Shown: one piece after another, positions 1 to 6,693 of the stretch
Layout of the letters: each line of letters opens with the position of its first letter
Numbering within the stretch: the first letter of the stretch is position 1
The notes under the pieces: generated by a model
Told to the model about the DNA's origin: nothing
Seen by the model: only the letters and a program-made list of their open reading frames with translations
Databases searched by the model: none
Made by a program: the position numbers and the translations under genes
Assembly (NCBI GenBank): GCA_040255925.1
Contig: JBDZVX010000059.1
Location: forward strand, 1-15,083
Source: Nitrolancea sp040255925
GTDB lineage: Bacteria; Chloroflexota; Chloroflexia; Thermomicrobiales; Thermomicrobiaceae
Length of the DNA stretch: 15,083 bases
Direction of reading: 5' to 3'

Positions 1-1414
1 GGAGATACCGGGCGAAGTCAACGGCACAGACCGACTCGTCGAAGACGACGAAGCCGCCCGAACCGAGCATGCCACCGGCCGGCGTCATCGAGTCGAAGTC
101 CACCAGAAGGTCAAGCTGGTCCTCTTTCAGCGGCCCAGCCGAGACACCACCGGTCTGGACACCCTTGAACGTACAACCATCGGCCATACCGCCAAAGATG
201 CCGAAGATGAGGTCGCGCATCGTCATCCCCATCTCAACCTCGGCGAGCCCCAACCGCTTGACTGGCCCCTGAATGGTGACCAGTTTGGTGCCTTTGCTCT
301 TCTCGGTGCCCAGGCCGGCATACCAGGCGCCGCCATTGAGCACGATGCCCGGGATATTGGCATAGGTCTCGGTGTTGTTGAGGACGGTTGGACGCTTCCA
401 CATCCCTTCCTCAACCGACCGTGGCGGCTTGGTCCGGGGCTGACCGCGCTGGCCCATGATGGAATACATGAGCGCCGAGCCCTCGCCGCAAATATAGGCA
501 CCGCCGCCGGTCCTGATCCGCATATGACAGCTAATGCCGGTGCCGAGGATGTTATCGCCAAGGAGACCCAGTTCGTAGGCCTGCTCCACGGCCTTCCGGG
601 ACCGCTTAATCGCCAGGACGTGCTCACCACCGATATAGTTGTAGCCGCGCGGCGTCTGGAGCGCGAAGCATCCCAGCATGATCCCTTCGAGCACCAGATG
701 GGGGTTGCTCTCCAACAGCCGCCGGTCCTTAAAGACGTTCGGCTCGCCCTCGTGGCTGTTGGCGACCACAAACTTCGGCCACTTATTGGTCCGGCGGCCG
801 CTCTCCCACTTGATCCCAGCTGGGAAGCCGGCGCCGCCACGCCCGCGCACGTTGGCGGTCTTGACCTCGGCGACGACCTCATCGGGCGTCATCTCGAACA
901 GCGCCTTGATCCACGCGCTGTATCCGCCCCGCGCGATGTAGTCCTCGATCGATTCCGGATCGATCACCCCGGCCTCGGCGAACAGAATCCGCCGCTGGCC
1001 GGCCAGGTAGGGATGCTGATCCAGCGGCGCGATGCCCGAGAAATTGCGATCCGACCGAACTCCAAGCGCCCATTCCGGCATGGCATCCCCGCGCTTAAGC
1101 GCGGCGACCAGCACCGGTACACGGTCGGTCGTGATGTTTCCGTAGACGATCGGCGGCTGACCGGGTGACTGGACCTCGACGAACGGCTCCGCCCAGCACC
1201 AACCGGCGCAACCGACCCGCCGAATCTCGGCGTCCAAGCCAGCCTGCTCCATAGAGAATCGCAAGTTCTCCATGGTCTGGTCTGCCCGCTTGGCCAGGCT
1301 GCACTCGCTGATCCCGACACTGACGACCCAGCGATTTCCCGTGCCACGGACCGCCCACTTGTGAGCGGCCTGGGCCGCGTACTCTTCGAATGCCGCCCGG
1401 TCAGTCAGCACCAT
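1..1414 (-). CDS. nuoF: NuoF-type diaphorase subunit (FMN, NADH site) with N-terminal thioredoxin-like domain; C-terminus beyond window
   Basis: An open frame of 471 codons runs from ATG at 1414 off the left edge. Residues 30-105 look like the thioredoxin-like [2Fe-2S] domain seen fused to NuoF-type subunits of hydrogenases and formate dehydrogenases, with Cys38, Cys69 and Cys73; one of the usual four cysteines is missing. The flavin loop RGRGGAGFPAGIKW is at 190-203, followed by an EGEP segment at 222-225. The region starting YICGEGSALM at 307-316 leads into RGQPRTKPP and a PTVLNNTET segment. The SLBB-like part and the start of the C-terminal region follow; the [4Fe-4S] CxxC end lies outside. 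The start has GGAGG seven bases upstream and overlaps the nuoE stop by 14 bases, so the two are probably translationally coupled. The family passes electrons between NAD(P)H and an Fe-S chain. Whether the partner is complex I, a hydrogenase or a formate dehydrogenase cannot be seen. The motifs diverge from canonical NuoF (GEET is GEGS, EPG is EPN). Confidence 0.88.
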   Translation of the reverse strand, partial: MVLTDRAAFEEYAAQAAHKWAVRGTGNRWVVSVGISECSLAKRADQTMENLRFSMEQAGLDAEIRRVGCAGWCWAEPFVEVQSPGQPPIVYGNITTDRVPVLVAALKRGDAMPEWALGVRSDRNFSGIAPLDQHPYLAGQRRILFAEAGVIDPESIEDYIARGGYSAWIKALFEMTPDEVVAEVKTANVRGRGGAGFPAGIKWESGRRTNKWPKFVVANSHEGEPNVFKDRRLLESNPHLVLEGIMLGCFALQTPRGYNYIGGEHVLAIKRSRKAVEQAYELGLLGDNILGTGISCHMRIRTGGGAYICGEGSALMYSIMGQRGQPRTKPPRSVEEGMWKRPTVLNNTETYANIPGIVLNGGAWYAGLGTEKSKGTKLVTIQGPVKRLGLAEVEMGMTMRDLIFGIFGGMADGCTFKGVQTGGVSAGPLKEDQLDLLVDFDSMTPAGGMLGSGGFVVFDESVCAVDFARYL

Positions 1415-1955
1415 TCTGATCCTCCACAGTCGCACCGCGCTTAAGCGCTGAAAGGACGTCATTGAATCGCTCTACGTCAAGGTGACCGTAATAGTCATGG
1501 TGGTCTACCTGAATTACCGGGGCCAGATCGCAGACACCGAGGCAGCCATTGATGACCTGAACCGACAGCTCGCCGTCAGGAGTGGTCACGCTGCTCCAGT
1601 TGGATTCGTCGATCCCATACTTCTCTTTCAGGTCATCGATCAGCCGGGCGGAACCCCTGACAAAGCATGCCGCGCCGTGACAGAGCAGCATGACGTGCTT
1701 CCCCGGCTTCTCGGTTCGGAAATCGGCGTAAAATGTCAGGAGCGCATAAACCCGGTTGATGCTCGTCTCAAGATGATCGGCAATCGCCTGCGCCGCCTCC
1801 TTGGGAACGTAGCCGTAAATATGCTGCGCCTCCTGGCATGCGCCCAGGATCAGTTCTTGGGCATCCTGGAAATCCTGGGGTTTAAACTGCTCGTTGAGGA
1901 CCTTCCGGAGAGGCTCCAGGTCAATGTCTCCGCCCGCCTGGGTCGCGTGCGTCAA
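1401..1955 (-). CDS. nuoE: NuoE-type [2Fe-2S] thioredoxin-like subunit of an NADH-dependent oxidoreductase
   Basis: This 184-residue protein has the typical length of the 24-kDa/NuoE family. A helical N-terminal part (about 15-80) is followed by the thioredoxin-like fold carrying four [2Fe-2S] ligands in the expected spacing: Cys92 and Cys97 (CHGAAC) and Cys138 and Cys142 (CLGVC). NuoE works with NuoF as the electron-input module, and nuoF follows directly with a 14-base overlap. The start is TTG at 1955 (leader GAGGGGGCGGAGAA); an in-frame stop 13-15 bases upstream excludes a longer form. A promoter with 17-base spacing lies about 60 bases upstream. The gene could equally belong to a bidirectional hydrogenase (HydC/HoxE-like) or formate dehydrogenase (FdsG-like). 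The family is certain, the complex is not. Confidence 0.93.
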   Translation of the reverse strand: MTHATQAGGDIDLEPLRKVLNEQFKPQDFQDAQELILGACQEAQHIYGYVPKEAAQAIADHLETSINRVYALLTFYADFRTEKPGKHVMLLCHGAACFVRGSARLIDDLKEKYGIDESNWSSVTTPDGELSVQVINGCLGVCDLAPVIQVDHHDYYGHLDVERFNDVLSALKRGATVEDQNGAD

Positions 1956-2017
1956 TTCTCCGCCCCCTCAATATCCTGATGCAGTCGATTCCGCGGTGCT
2001 CATCACCGATTTCAAGG

Positions 2018-2046
2018 AGTATAGCAAGGGGTAATCATACCGGCAA
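2018..2046 (-). promoter_or_regulatory. Sigma70-type promoter for nuoE-nuoF
   Basis: On the minus strand a TTGCCG -35 box (2041-2046) and a TATACT -10 box (2018-2023) are separated by exactly 17 bases. Transcription would begin near 2011, giving a leader of roughly 55 bases before the TTG start of nuoE. No operator-like repeat is obvious beside it. Confidence 0.75.
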
Positions 2047-2216
2047 TATCGACGTGAATCCAGCACCCGGCACTGAGCAGCCGAAACCAGGAGGCGCGGT
2101 GCCGTACCTCGCACGGCGGCTATCGTGACCGGGTGATACAGTCTGAGGTGGTTCGATCGTTGCGATGCACCTACGAGACTCGCGCCGGTATATGGTCAAC
2201 ATGGGGAGGTGAATGA

Positions 2217-2708
2217 ATGACAGACGCTGATCTGCGCTGGCTGCGAGCCACCTTTGACCTGGCGCACCGGGCGCGCGGCCGTGGGGATACCGCGTGCGGA
2301 TCGCTCCTGGTGGACGCCGGAGGCAACCTGCTCCTGGAGGGTGAGGATACCGACAAGACCCAGAACGACGTCACCGCCCACGCTGAGTTGAACGTCGTCC
2401 GCGAGGCAGCGCGCCGCTTCACACTCGAGGTTCTCGCCGCCGCCACGCTTTACACGAGTACCGAGCCATGCGCCATGTGCGCCGGCGCCATTTACTGGTC
2501 CGGTATTCGACGGGTAGTCTTCGGGGCGGGCCTGGCAAGGTTGCACGAGGTGTTCGGGCATACATCCGATGGATCGGCGCTGCTGGTTCCCTGCCGGGAC
2601 GTGTTCGCGCGAGGCACGTCACAGGTCGAGGTGGTCGGACCCCTGCTCGAAGATGAGGCCATCCGATTGCACGCCGATCCGGCATCGCAGCCTGGTAACA
2701 CGGCCTAA
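2217..2708 (+). CDS. Zinc-dependent nucleoside/guanine deaminase (CMP/dCMP deaminase superfamily)
   Basis: This 163-residue protein carries both signatures of the zinc cytidine-deaminase fold. HAE at 55-57 supplies a zinc-binding His and the proton-shuttling Glu, and PCAMC at 84-88 supplies the two zinc-binding Cys. The stretch AIYWSGIRRVVFG right after the second motif resembles guanine/nucleoside deaminases more than tRNA adenosine deaminase TadA, and a TadA-like basic RNA-binding tail is not evident. The likely role is hydrolytic deamination of a free base or nucleoside in salvage; the substrate cannot be told from sequence. The start is ATG at 2217 with GGGGAGGTGA just upstream. An ATG at 2213 is out of frame and stops after five codons. 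The gene stands alone between the divergent nuoE and a tRNA gene. Confidence 0.85.
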   Translation: MTDADLRWLRATFDLAHRARGRGDTACGSLLVDAGGNLLLEGEDTDKTQNDVTAHAELNVVREAARRFTLEVLAAATLYTSTEPCAMCAGAIYWSGIRRVVFGAGLARLHEVFGHTSDGSALLVPCRDVFARGTSQVEVVGPLLEDEAIRLHADPASQPGNTA

Positions 2709-2736
2709 GCAGGATCGGCATGAAACGGTGGTGACG

Positions 2737-2760
2737 CCGCAATCGCGGGCGCGATTGCGG
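2737..2760. repeat. Perfect 10-bp inverted repeat, hairpin with 4-base loop
   Basis: CCGCAATCGC (2737-2746) and GCGATTGCGG (2751-2760) are exact reverse complements around the loop GGGC. It lies 28 bases after the deaminase stop and 23 bases before the tRNA -10 box. It has no T-run, so it is either a non-classical terminator of the deaminase transcript or a protein-binding site next to the tRNA promoter. Confidence 0.7.
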
Positions 2761-2780
2761 TCCGTGAAACGGCGCGACTG

Positions 2781-2789
2781 TGGTATACT
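2781..2789 (+). promoter_or_regulatory. Extended -10 promoter element for tRNA-Val
   Basis: TGGTATACT contains a near-consensus TATACT -10 box preceded by the TGn extension. It sits 14 bases before the first tRNA base. No good -35 hexamer is seen at 16-18 bases upstream, as is allowed for extended -10 promoters. Confidence 0.65.
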
Positions 2790-2803
2790 CGTGCCTGGAA
2801 ACT

Positions 2804-2877
2804 GGGTGAGTAGCTCAGCTGGTTAGAGCGCGCGGTTCACATCCGCGAGGTCAGGGGTTCAAGTCCCTTCTCACCCA
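2804..2877 (+). tRNA. tRNA-Val, anticodon CAC
   Basis: The 74 bases fold into a full cloverleaf. The acceptor stem pairs GGGTGAG (2804-2810) with CTCACCC (2870-2876). The D stem pairs GCTC with GAGC (2813-2816, 2826-2829). The anticodon stem pairs CGCGG with CCGCG (2831-2835, 2843-2847) around TTCACAT, with CAC at 2838-2840. The T stem is 2853-2857 with 2865-2869 around TTCAAGT. Discriminator A2877 is followed by CCG, so the terminal CCA is not encoded and must be added by the CCA-adding enzyme. It decodes the valine codon GUG. Confidence 0.97.
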
Positions 2878-3006
2878 CCGGGTTTTCATCGTACGCATGA
2901 CACCACGGGTTGCAATTCCCCAGCAACGATACGCCGCCAGAGGAGAAGATCCTCCAGTGCACCCCGCGCAAAAGCCGGGCAAATCCCTGAAACCGGCGCG
3001 AATTCT

Positions 3007-3035
3007 TTGCAGGTATTGCCCGGTTCGGTTATAAT
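3007..3035 (+). promoter_or_regulatory. Sigma70-type promoter for greA
   Basis: TTGCAG (3007-3012), a 17-base spacer and the consensus TATAAT (3030-3035) form the best plus-strand promoter in the window. Transcription should start near 3042, leaving a leader of about 200 bases before the greA start at 3244. The rest of the gene-free stretch 2878-3006 shows only a weak 5-bp hairpin (GAGGA/TCCTC, near 2943-2957). Confidence 0.8.
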
Positions 3036-3055
3036 CGGAGTGTGATAAGCAGGCG

Positions 3056-3079
3056 GCCGAGGGTGTTTGTGTCCTCGGC
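3056..3079 (+). repeat. Hairpin in the greA 5' leader
   Basis: GCCGAGG (3056-3062) pairs with CCTCGGC (3073-3079) around a 10-base GT-rich loop, about 15 bases after the predicted transcription start. It could stabilise the 5' end or act in regulation. No terminator-type T-run follows and no known riboswitch was recognised. Confidence 0.5.
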
Positions 3080-3243
3080 TATCGTCATATGGTATTGGTA
3101 TCCGCGTTCCGGCACTCCAACCTGACTGGGGCATACGCGCGGGTGTCATTGCCAGGCTGGGCAGCCGCGGGATGATTCCGGTTATCGCGGCAGCACGCAG
3201 TCTGCGCGTAACGGTGCCGGATGTTCGTGGAAGAGGGATGGAG

Positions 3244-3714
3244 ATGGCCGGCGAGCGCACCGTCATCCTGACCGCGGATGGCAAACAAGATCTCGAGCGG
3301 GAGCTACACCTGCTACGCACGGTCAAGTTACCACTCGTCACTGCCCAAATTCAAGAGCTAACGCTTGACGGAGATGTTTCCGACAATAGCGAGTACGAGG
3401 ACACGAAAGAAGAACTGATTATCATCGAGGCACGGATTCGCGAGATTGAAAACGTTCTCCGGCATGCGCAAGTGATGGCACCGGCTGCTGCCCACGACGT
3501 GATCGGCCTCGGCTCCCACGTGACGCTGGCCGATGAGTCGGGCGAGGCGGAAACCTGGATAGTCGTGAGTCCAGAGGAAGCAAATACCCTACACCGGAAG
3601 ATCTCCACGGAGTCTCCGGTGGGCGCGGCGTTGATCGGCAAACGGGTCGGCGACCGAGTTCTCGTCCGGGCGCCTGGTGGTGAGACAACGTTTACGGTTC
3701 ATCGCGTCGAGTAA
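3244..3714 (+). CDS. greA: Transcription elongation factor GreA
   Basis: The 156-residue protein has the normal GreA length. Residues about 1-75 form the N-terminal coiled-coil that enters the RNA polymerase secondary channel, with the acidic tip GDVSDNSEY (43-51). The C-terminal FKBP-like domain ends in the typical SPVGAALIGKRVGD and APGGE segments. GreA stimulates transcript cleavage by polymerase and rescues backtracked complexes. At the tip Asp44 matches E. coli Asp41, but the position of E. coli Glu44 is Asp47 here, a conservative change. I chose ATG 3244, with AGAGGG six bases upstream, because the conserved part begins there. ATG 3238 would add two residues. The frame stays open upstream to 3067, but those residues look unlike any GreA. 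A strong promoter lies 200 bases upstream and a hairpin terminator follows. Confidence 0.93.
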   Translation: MAGERTVILTADGKQDLERELHLLRTVKLPLVTAQIQELTLDGDVSDNSEYEDTKEELIIIEARIREIENVLRHAQVMAPAAAHDVIGLGSHVTLADESGEAETWIVVSPEEANTLHRKISTESPVGAALIGKRVGDRVLVRAPGGETTFTVHRVE

Positions 3715-3737
3715 TGATTTGCCAGTGGTCAACCGGG

Positions 3738-3774
3738 AGCCGCGGACGCCTGACACGTTCCGCGGCTTTCCCTT
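3738..3774 (+). terminator. Hairpin terminator/attenuator between greA and lysS
   Basis: AGCCGCGGA (3738-3746) and TCCGCGGCT (3759-3767) form a 9-bp stem around a 12-base loop, followed by TTCCCTT. The weak T-tract suggests partial termination. No clear promoter lies between it and lysS, so read-through into lysS is plausible. Confidence 0.65.
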
Positions 3775-3817
3775 GTGCGCCGCGCTATTCGGCACATCCT
3801 AGCGGAAAGGGGACAGT

Positions 3818-5371
3818 ATGGCTTTAGAGCTCAACGAACAACAGGCTCAGCGCCTGGCGGCGGTACGGGAGCTCGAACAGCAGGGGATTGAAGCGTATCC
3901 GGCACGAAGCGCTCGAACGCATACCGCGCGGGAAGCGATCGCGCTGTTCGAAGCGGAGGAGGCCTCGCTCGAAGGCCAGCCCAGCCCGGACGAGATCACC
4001 CTTGCCGGCCGGGTCATCGCGATCCGGGATATGGGAAAGGCGATCTTCAGTCATATCCGCGACGGTAGCGGCGCGATTCAGCTCTATGCACGCCGGAACA
4101 TTCTCGGCGAGGAGGCATTCGCGCGGTTCAAGCAAACGGTTGATCTCGGTGACTTCATCGAGGCTACTGGACGACTCTTCCGAACCCGGACCGGCGAGGT
4201 GACACTCGAAGTCAACGCCTTCCGGATGCTCTCGAAGGCCATCAGCCCCCCACCGGAGAAGTGGCACGGCCTGACCGACGTCGAGACACGCTACCGTCAG
4301 CGGTATGTAGACCTGATGGCGAACGAAGAGGTTCGGCAGATCTTTATCACGCGTGGAAAGATCATCCAGGCGATCCGGCGCTTCCTCGATGAGCGCGGTT
4401 TCCTTGAGGTCGAGACGCCGACACTCCAGCCCCTCTACGGTGGCGCGGCCGCCCGGCCGTTTACCACGCACTATCATGCCTTGGATCAGACCTTCTACCT
4501 GCGAATCGCCGATGAGCTCTACTTGAAGCGGCTCTTGGTCGGCGGCTTTGAGCGGGTCTACGAGATCTGCAAAGACTTCCGGAACGAGGGCATCGATGCC
4601 CGCCATTCCCCCGAATTCACCATGCTCGAGCTATACATGGCCTATGCGGATTACCGGGACATCATGGAATTGTTCGAACAGATGGTGTCGTTCGTCGCGC
4701 GGGAAGCGCTTGGAACCGAGCAGATCACCTGGGACGAGCACCAGATCAACCTGACGCCACCCTGGCCGCGGCTCTCGTTGCGCCAAGCAATCATCGACGA
4801 GACCGGAATCGATTACTTGGAGGTCACCGAGCAGCATGAGCTGTACGAGCGGGCCAGGGCGATCGGCGCCAAGATCGAGCCGGGCACCGTCTGGCCGCGC
4901 ATCGTCGATGAGCTGCTCAAGACCTTTGTTCAGCCGAAGTTGATCCAGCCGACCTTCCTGGTCGATTATCCGGTTCAACTGTCGCCTTTGGCGAAGCAGA
5001 GCCCGGAGAATCCAGCGGTTGCCGAACGGTTCCAGGCGTACATCGCCGGCATGGAGGTTGGGAACGCCTTCAGCGAGCTGAACAATCCGATGGAGCAACT
5101 CAATCGCTTCCTGGTTCAGGCCCGCGATCGCGCCGCCGGCGATGAGGAAGCCATGGTGATTGATGAGGACTTCATCCGGGCACTGATGTACGGCATGCCG
5201 CCAACGGGGGGACTTGGAGTCGGTATCGATCGCCTGACGATGCTTTTCACCAACCAGCAGAATATCCGTGAGGTGATCTTATTCCCACACCTGCGCTCCA
5301 AGTTTGATGCGGAGTCCAGGCTCCTAGGAGCGGGGCAGCCGGGCGCGGTAGCCGGGTCCGATCGAGTCTGA
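3818..5371 (+). CDS. lysS: Lysyl-tRNA synthetase, class II
   Basis: The 517-residue protein matches bacterial LysS in length and order. It has an N-terminal helix, an OB-fold anticodon-binding domain (about 62-140), then the class II catalytic core. Motif 1 lies at 200-225 (FLEVETPTLQPLYGGA). Motif 2 is at 253-275 with FERVYEICKDFRNEG, where the Arg and Glu contact ATP and lysine. Motif 3 is GLGVGIDRLTMLF at 465-477. The lysine-site segment GMEVGNAFSELNNP precedes it. It charges tRNA-Lys with lysine in the cytoplasm. The ATG at 3818 has AAAGGGGA upstream. The last 25 or so residues after LFPHLR form a short Gly/Ala-rich tail. The gene follows greA by 103 bases, with a hairpin in between, and ends at a very strong hairpin. 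Confidence 0.97.
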   Translation: MALELNEQQAQRLAAVRELEQQGIEAYPARSARTHTAREAIALFEAEEASLEGQPSPDEITLAGRVIAIRDMGKAIFSHIRDGSGAIQLYARRNILGEEAFARFKQTVDLGDFIEATGRLFRTRTGEVTLEVNAFRMLSKAISPPPEKWHGLTDVETRYRQRYVDLMANEEVRQIFITRGKIIQAIRRFLDERGFLEVETPTLQPLYGGAAARPFTTHYHALDQTFYLRIADELYLKRLLVGGFERVYEICKDFRNEGIDARHSPEFTMLELYMAYADYRDIMELFEQMVSFVAREALGTEQITWDEHQINLTPPWPRLSLRQAIIDETGIDYLEVTEQHELYERARAIGAKIEPGTVWPRIVDELLKTFVQPKLIQPTFLVDYPVQLSPLAKQSPENPAVAERFQAYIAGMEVGNAFSELNNPMEQLNRFLVQARDRAAGDEEAMVIDEDFIRALMYGMPPTGGLGVGIDRLTMLFTNQQNIREVILFPHLRSKFDAESRLLGAGQPGAVAGSDRV

Positions 5372-5471
5372 TCCGGCAAACCCGGAGCGCCGGGCAGAGC
5401 GGAAACGGCGCCTCACGCGGTTGGTGCCGGCACGATGGTGACATACTTCGTTTACATTAGCCTGCTAGGCT

Positions 5472-5524
5472 AGCCTCCGGTGATCCGGGCGCGAATCCTC
5501 CGCACCGGATCACCGGAGGCTTTA
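5472..5524 (+). terminator. Terminator after lysS: 17-bp perfect stem
   Basis: Bases 5472-5488 and 5505-5521 are exact reverse complements (AGCCTCCGGTGATCCGG arm) around a 16-base loop, followed by TTATCG. The stem is unusually long and GC-rich with only a short T-tract. A weaker CCCGG/CCGGG hairpin lies nearer the stop at 5381-5394. Confidence 0.8.
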
Positions 5525-5842
5525 TCGTGTAGTTCGCCGCTGAGCCGGAGAAACGCGTGGAAGACCCGATCGCGACGGTGCGCCGGCACGCGCCGTTTGC
5601 CGCGCGCGTCTCCGTTCCCGGACGGCGGCCAGTTCGCTCAACCAGGGGGTAGGCCAGCCGTGACGCATCACGGGCAAGCGTGCGCCGGCTCTGGCCACCG
5701 GCGCGGATCATCGATTTCGCGGTATTCACTCAAGAACACCCGCGGTTCCAGCCACGGCGGGGCGGAGCCTTCCTCGCTGGCGACGTCCAACCGGGATGAC
5801 CACGGTCGATCGAGACGGATCTCGCCAGAGAAGGAGATCGCC
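5525..5842. other. Gene-free stretch upstream of the lipoprotein gene
   Basis: I see no supported gene here on either strand. The frame of the lipoprotein stays open back to 5480, but it would run through the lysS terminator, and its translation is Arg/Ser-rich, low-complexity and without a ribosome site. No convincing promoter hexamer pair was found. It may be decayed coding sequence or a long leader. Confidence 0.5.
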
Positions 5843-6373
5843 GTGCTCCTCCTGCTGTTGCTGGCCTCCGCCGCCCTACTCAGCGGCTGCCGGGGATTTA
5901 TACCGGGGGGAAGCGGTCCGGAACCCGAAACCGGCACATCATCCCTCCCCAAGCAGACCAATTCCGTCCATTCGGTTTTGAGAGACGGCGCCAGCGGACA
6001 GATCCACCAAGGGGTGGATCAGATCCATGAAGTGCGTATCCTCGCGATCGCCGATAATGCCCAATCGTCCATCGAGCACGAGAAGCCGGGGAACGACCGG
6101 AAGTACTGGTCGGCCCGGATTGGGATCAAGAACGCTGGGGAGTCCGAGATTCGTGCCGGAACCTGGATGCTCGCGGGTTCCGATGATGTCACCTATCCGC
6201 GAACCGTCGTGCTGGGCATCGCCTCAGACTACCAGGACCACGTCCCGATTCAGCCTGGAGCGACGATTGAGGGGACGATCGCTTTTGAGATTCCGAAGGG
6301 TGTCTCACCGAAGCGGTTACAATATCGGATTGATCACCTAAACGACGTGGCTCTTTACTTTGATGCCCTATAG
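5843..6373 (+). CDS. Putative lipoprotein with DUF4352-like immunoglobulin-type domain
   Basis: From GTG 5843 (AGAAGGAGA seven bases upstream) the frame encodes 176 residues. Residues 1-15 are a hydrophobic signal segment ending in the lipobox LSGC with Cys16 as the lipidation site. A Gly/Pro/Ser/Thr-rich linker covers about 17-50. The rest resembles extracellular DUF4352-type beta-sandwich domains: a conserved-looking WSARIGIKNAGESEI strand, then a PGATIEGTIAFEIPKG segment near the end. Such proteins sit on the outer face of the membrane and their roles are mostly unknown. The signal lacks the usual basic residues before the hydrophobic core, so a slightly longer start is possible, although no good alternative codon with a ribosome site was seen. 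It stands alone between lysS and the bc operon. The DUF4352 assignment is by pattern only. Confidence 0.7.
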   Translation: MLLLLLLASAALLSGCRGFIPGGSGPEPETGTSSLPKQTNSVHSVLRDGASGQIHQGVDQIHEVRILAIADNAQSSIEHEKPGNDRKYWSARIGIKNAGESEIRAGTWMLAGSDDVTYPRTVVLGIASDYQDHVPIQPGATIEGTIAFEIPKGVSPKRLQYRIDHLNDVALYFDAL

Positions 6374-6574
6374 TCATTTGACATCTATTTCTCTACCGAA
6401 CATGCGCCACTACACTGGCTGACCACCCTAAATAGCGCCATTAGTACGGTGCGCTTCGGGCCCTGGCGAGGCATTCCGATAATTCTCCTGTGATTTGATC
6501 AACAAACCCCTTGACCAAACGCATGGTCTCGTAGCAAAATCCGTGGCACAAGGTAGAGGGTCTGATGGCTGGAT

Positions 6575-6593
6575 GGGGGCTAGTATTACCCCC
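6575..6593 (+). repeat. Hairpin GGGGG/CCCCC in the bc operon leader
   Basis: GGGGG (6575-6579) and CCCCC (6589-6593) flank a 9-base loop, and GTCTTT follows. It is a short, possibly attenuating hairpin about 100 bases before the first gene. Confidence 0.45.
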
Positions 6594-6613
6594 GTCTTTC
6601 CGGTATTGTTTAG

Positions 6614-6646
6614 CCTACGTTCGGAATCGCACCCTTGAGGCGTAGG
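6614..6646 (+). repeat. Inverted repeat CCTACG/CGTAGG in the bc operon leader
   Basis: CCTACG (6614-6619) and CGTAGG (6641-6646) are exact complements 21 bases apart, extended outward by one wobble pair. The size would suit a regulator site or a loose stem-loop, but chance is not excluded. Confidence 0.35.
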
Positions 6647-6693
6647 TTTACGAGGGGCAACACCTTTCGGGGGACGGAGGAGGAAGCGGAGAC

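Larger units (their letters stand above)
6374..6693 (+). promoter_or_regulatory. Long upstream region of the bc-complex operon
   Basis: The 320 bases hold no gene. They contain a GGGGG/CCCCC hairpin (6575-6593), a CCTACG/CGTAGG inverted repeat (6614-6646), a GACCA/TGGTC dyad near 6512-6527, and an AT-richer tract. TTGACC with CAAAAT 18 bases downstream (about 6511-6540) is the best promoter candidate but has a poor -10. The start codon at 6694 is preceded by GGAGGA and GCGGAG. The operon promoter must lie here, but I cannot fix its position. Confidence 0.45.

Noticed and set aside
223..882. Minus-strand open frame of 219 codons
   Set aside because: Same strand as the NuoF-type gene but in another frame. 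The NuoF frame holds the conserved motifs without interruption.
3067..3243. N-terminal extension of greA
   Set aside because: The frame is open, but the residues do not resemble GreA, and the 156-residue form has the standard length and its own ribosome site.
3715..3817. T-box or lysine riboswitch ahead of lysS
   Set aside because: The gap is only 103 bases with one simple hairpin. No T-box core or lysine riboswitch elements are visible.
3824..4606. Minus-strand open frame of 260 codons
   Set aside because: Antisense to lysS, whose motifs are unambiguous.
5480..5842. Upstream start of the lipoprotein gene giving 297 residues
   Set aside because: It would begin inside the lysS terminator stem and put a long Arg/Ser-rich stretch before the signal peptide.
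6378..6410. Exact TTGACA as -35 of a bc operon promoter
   Set aside because: No acceptable -10 hexamer follows at 16-18 bases.
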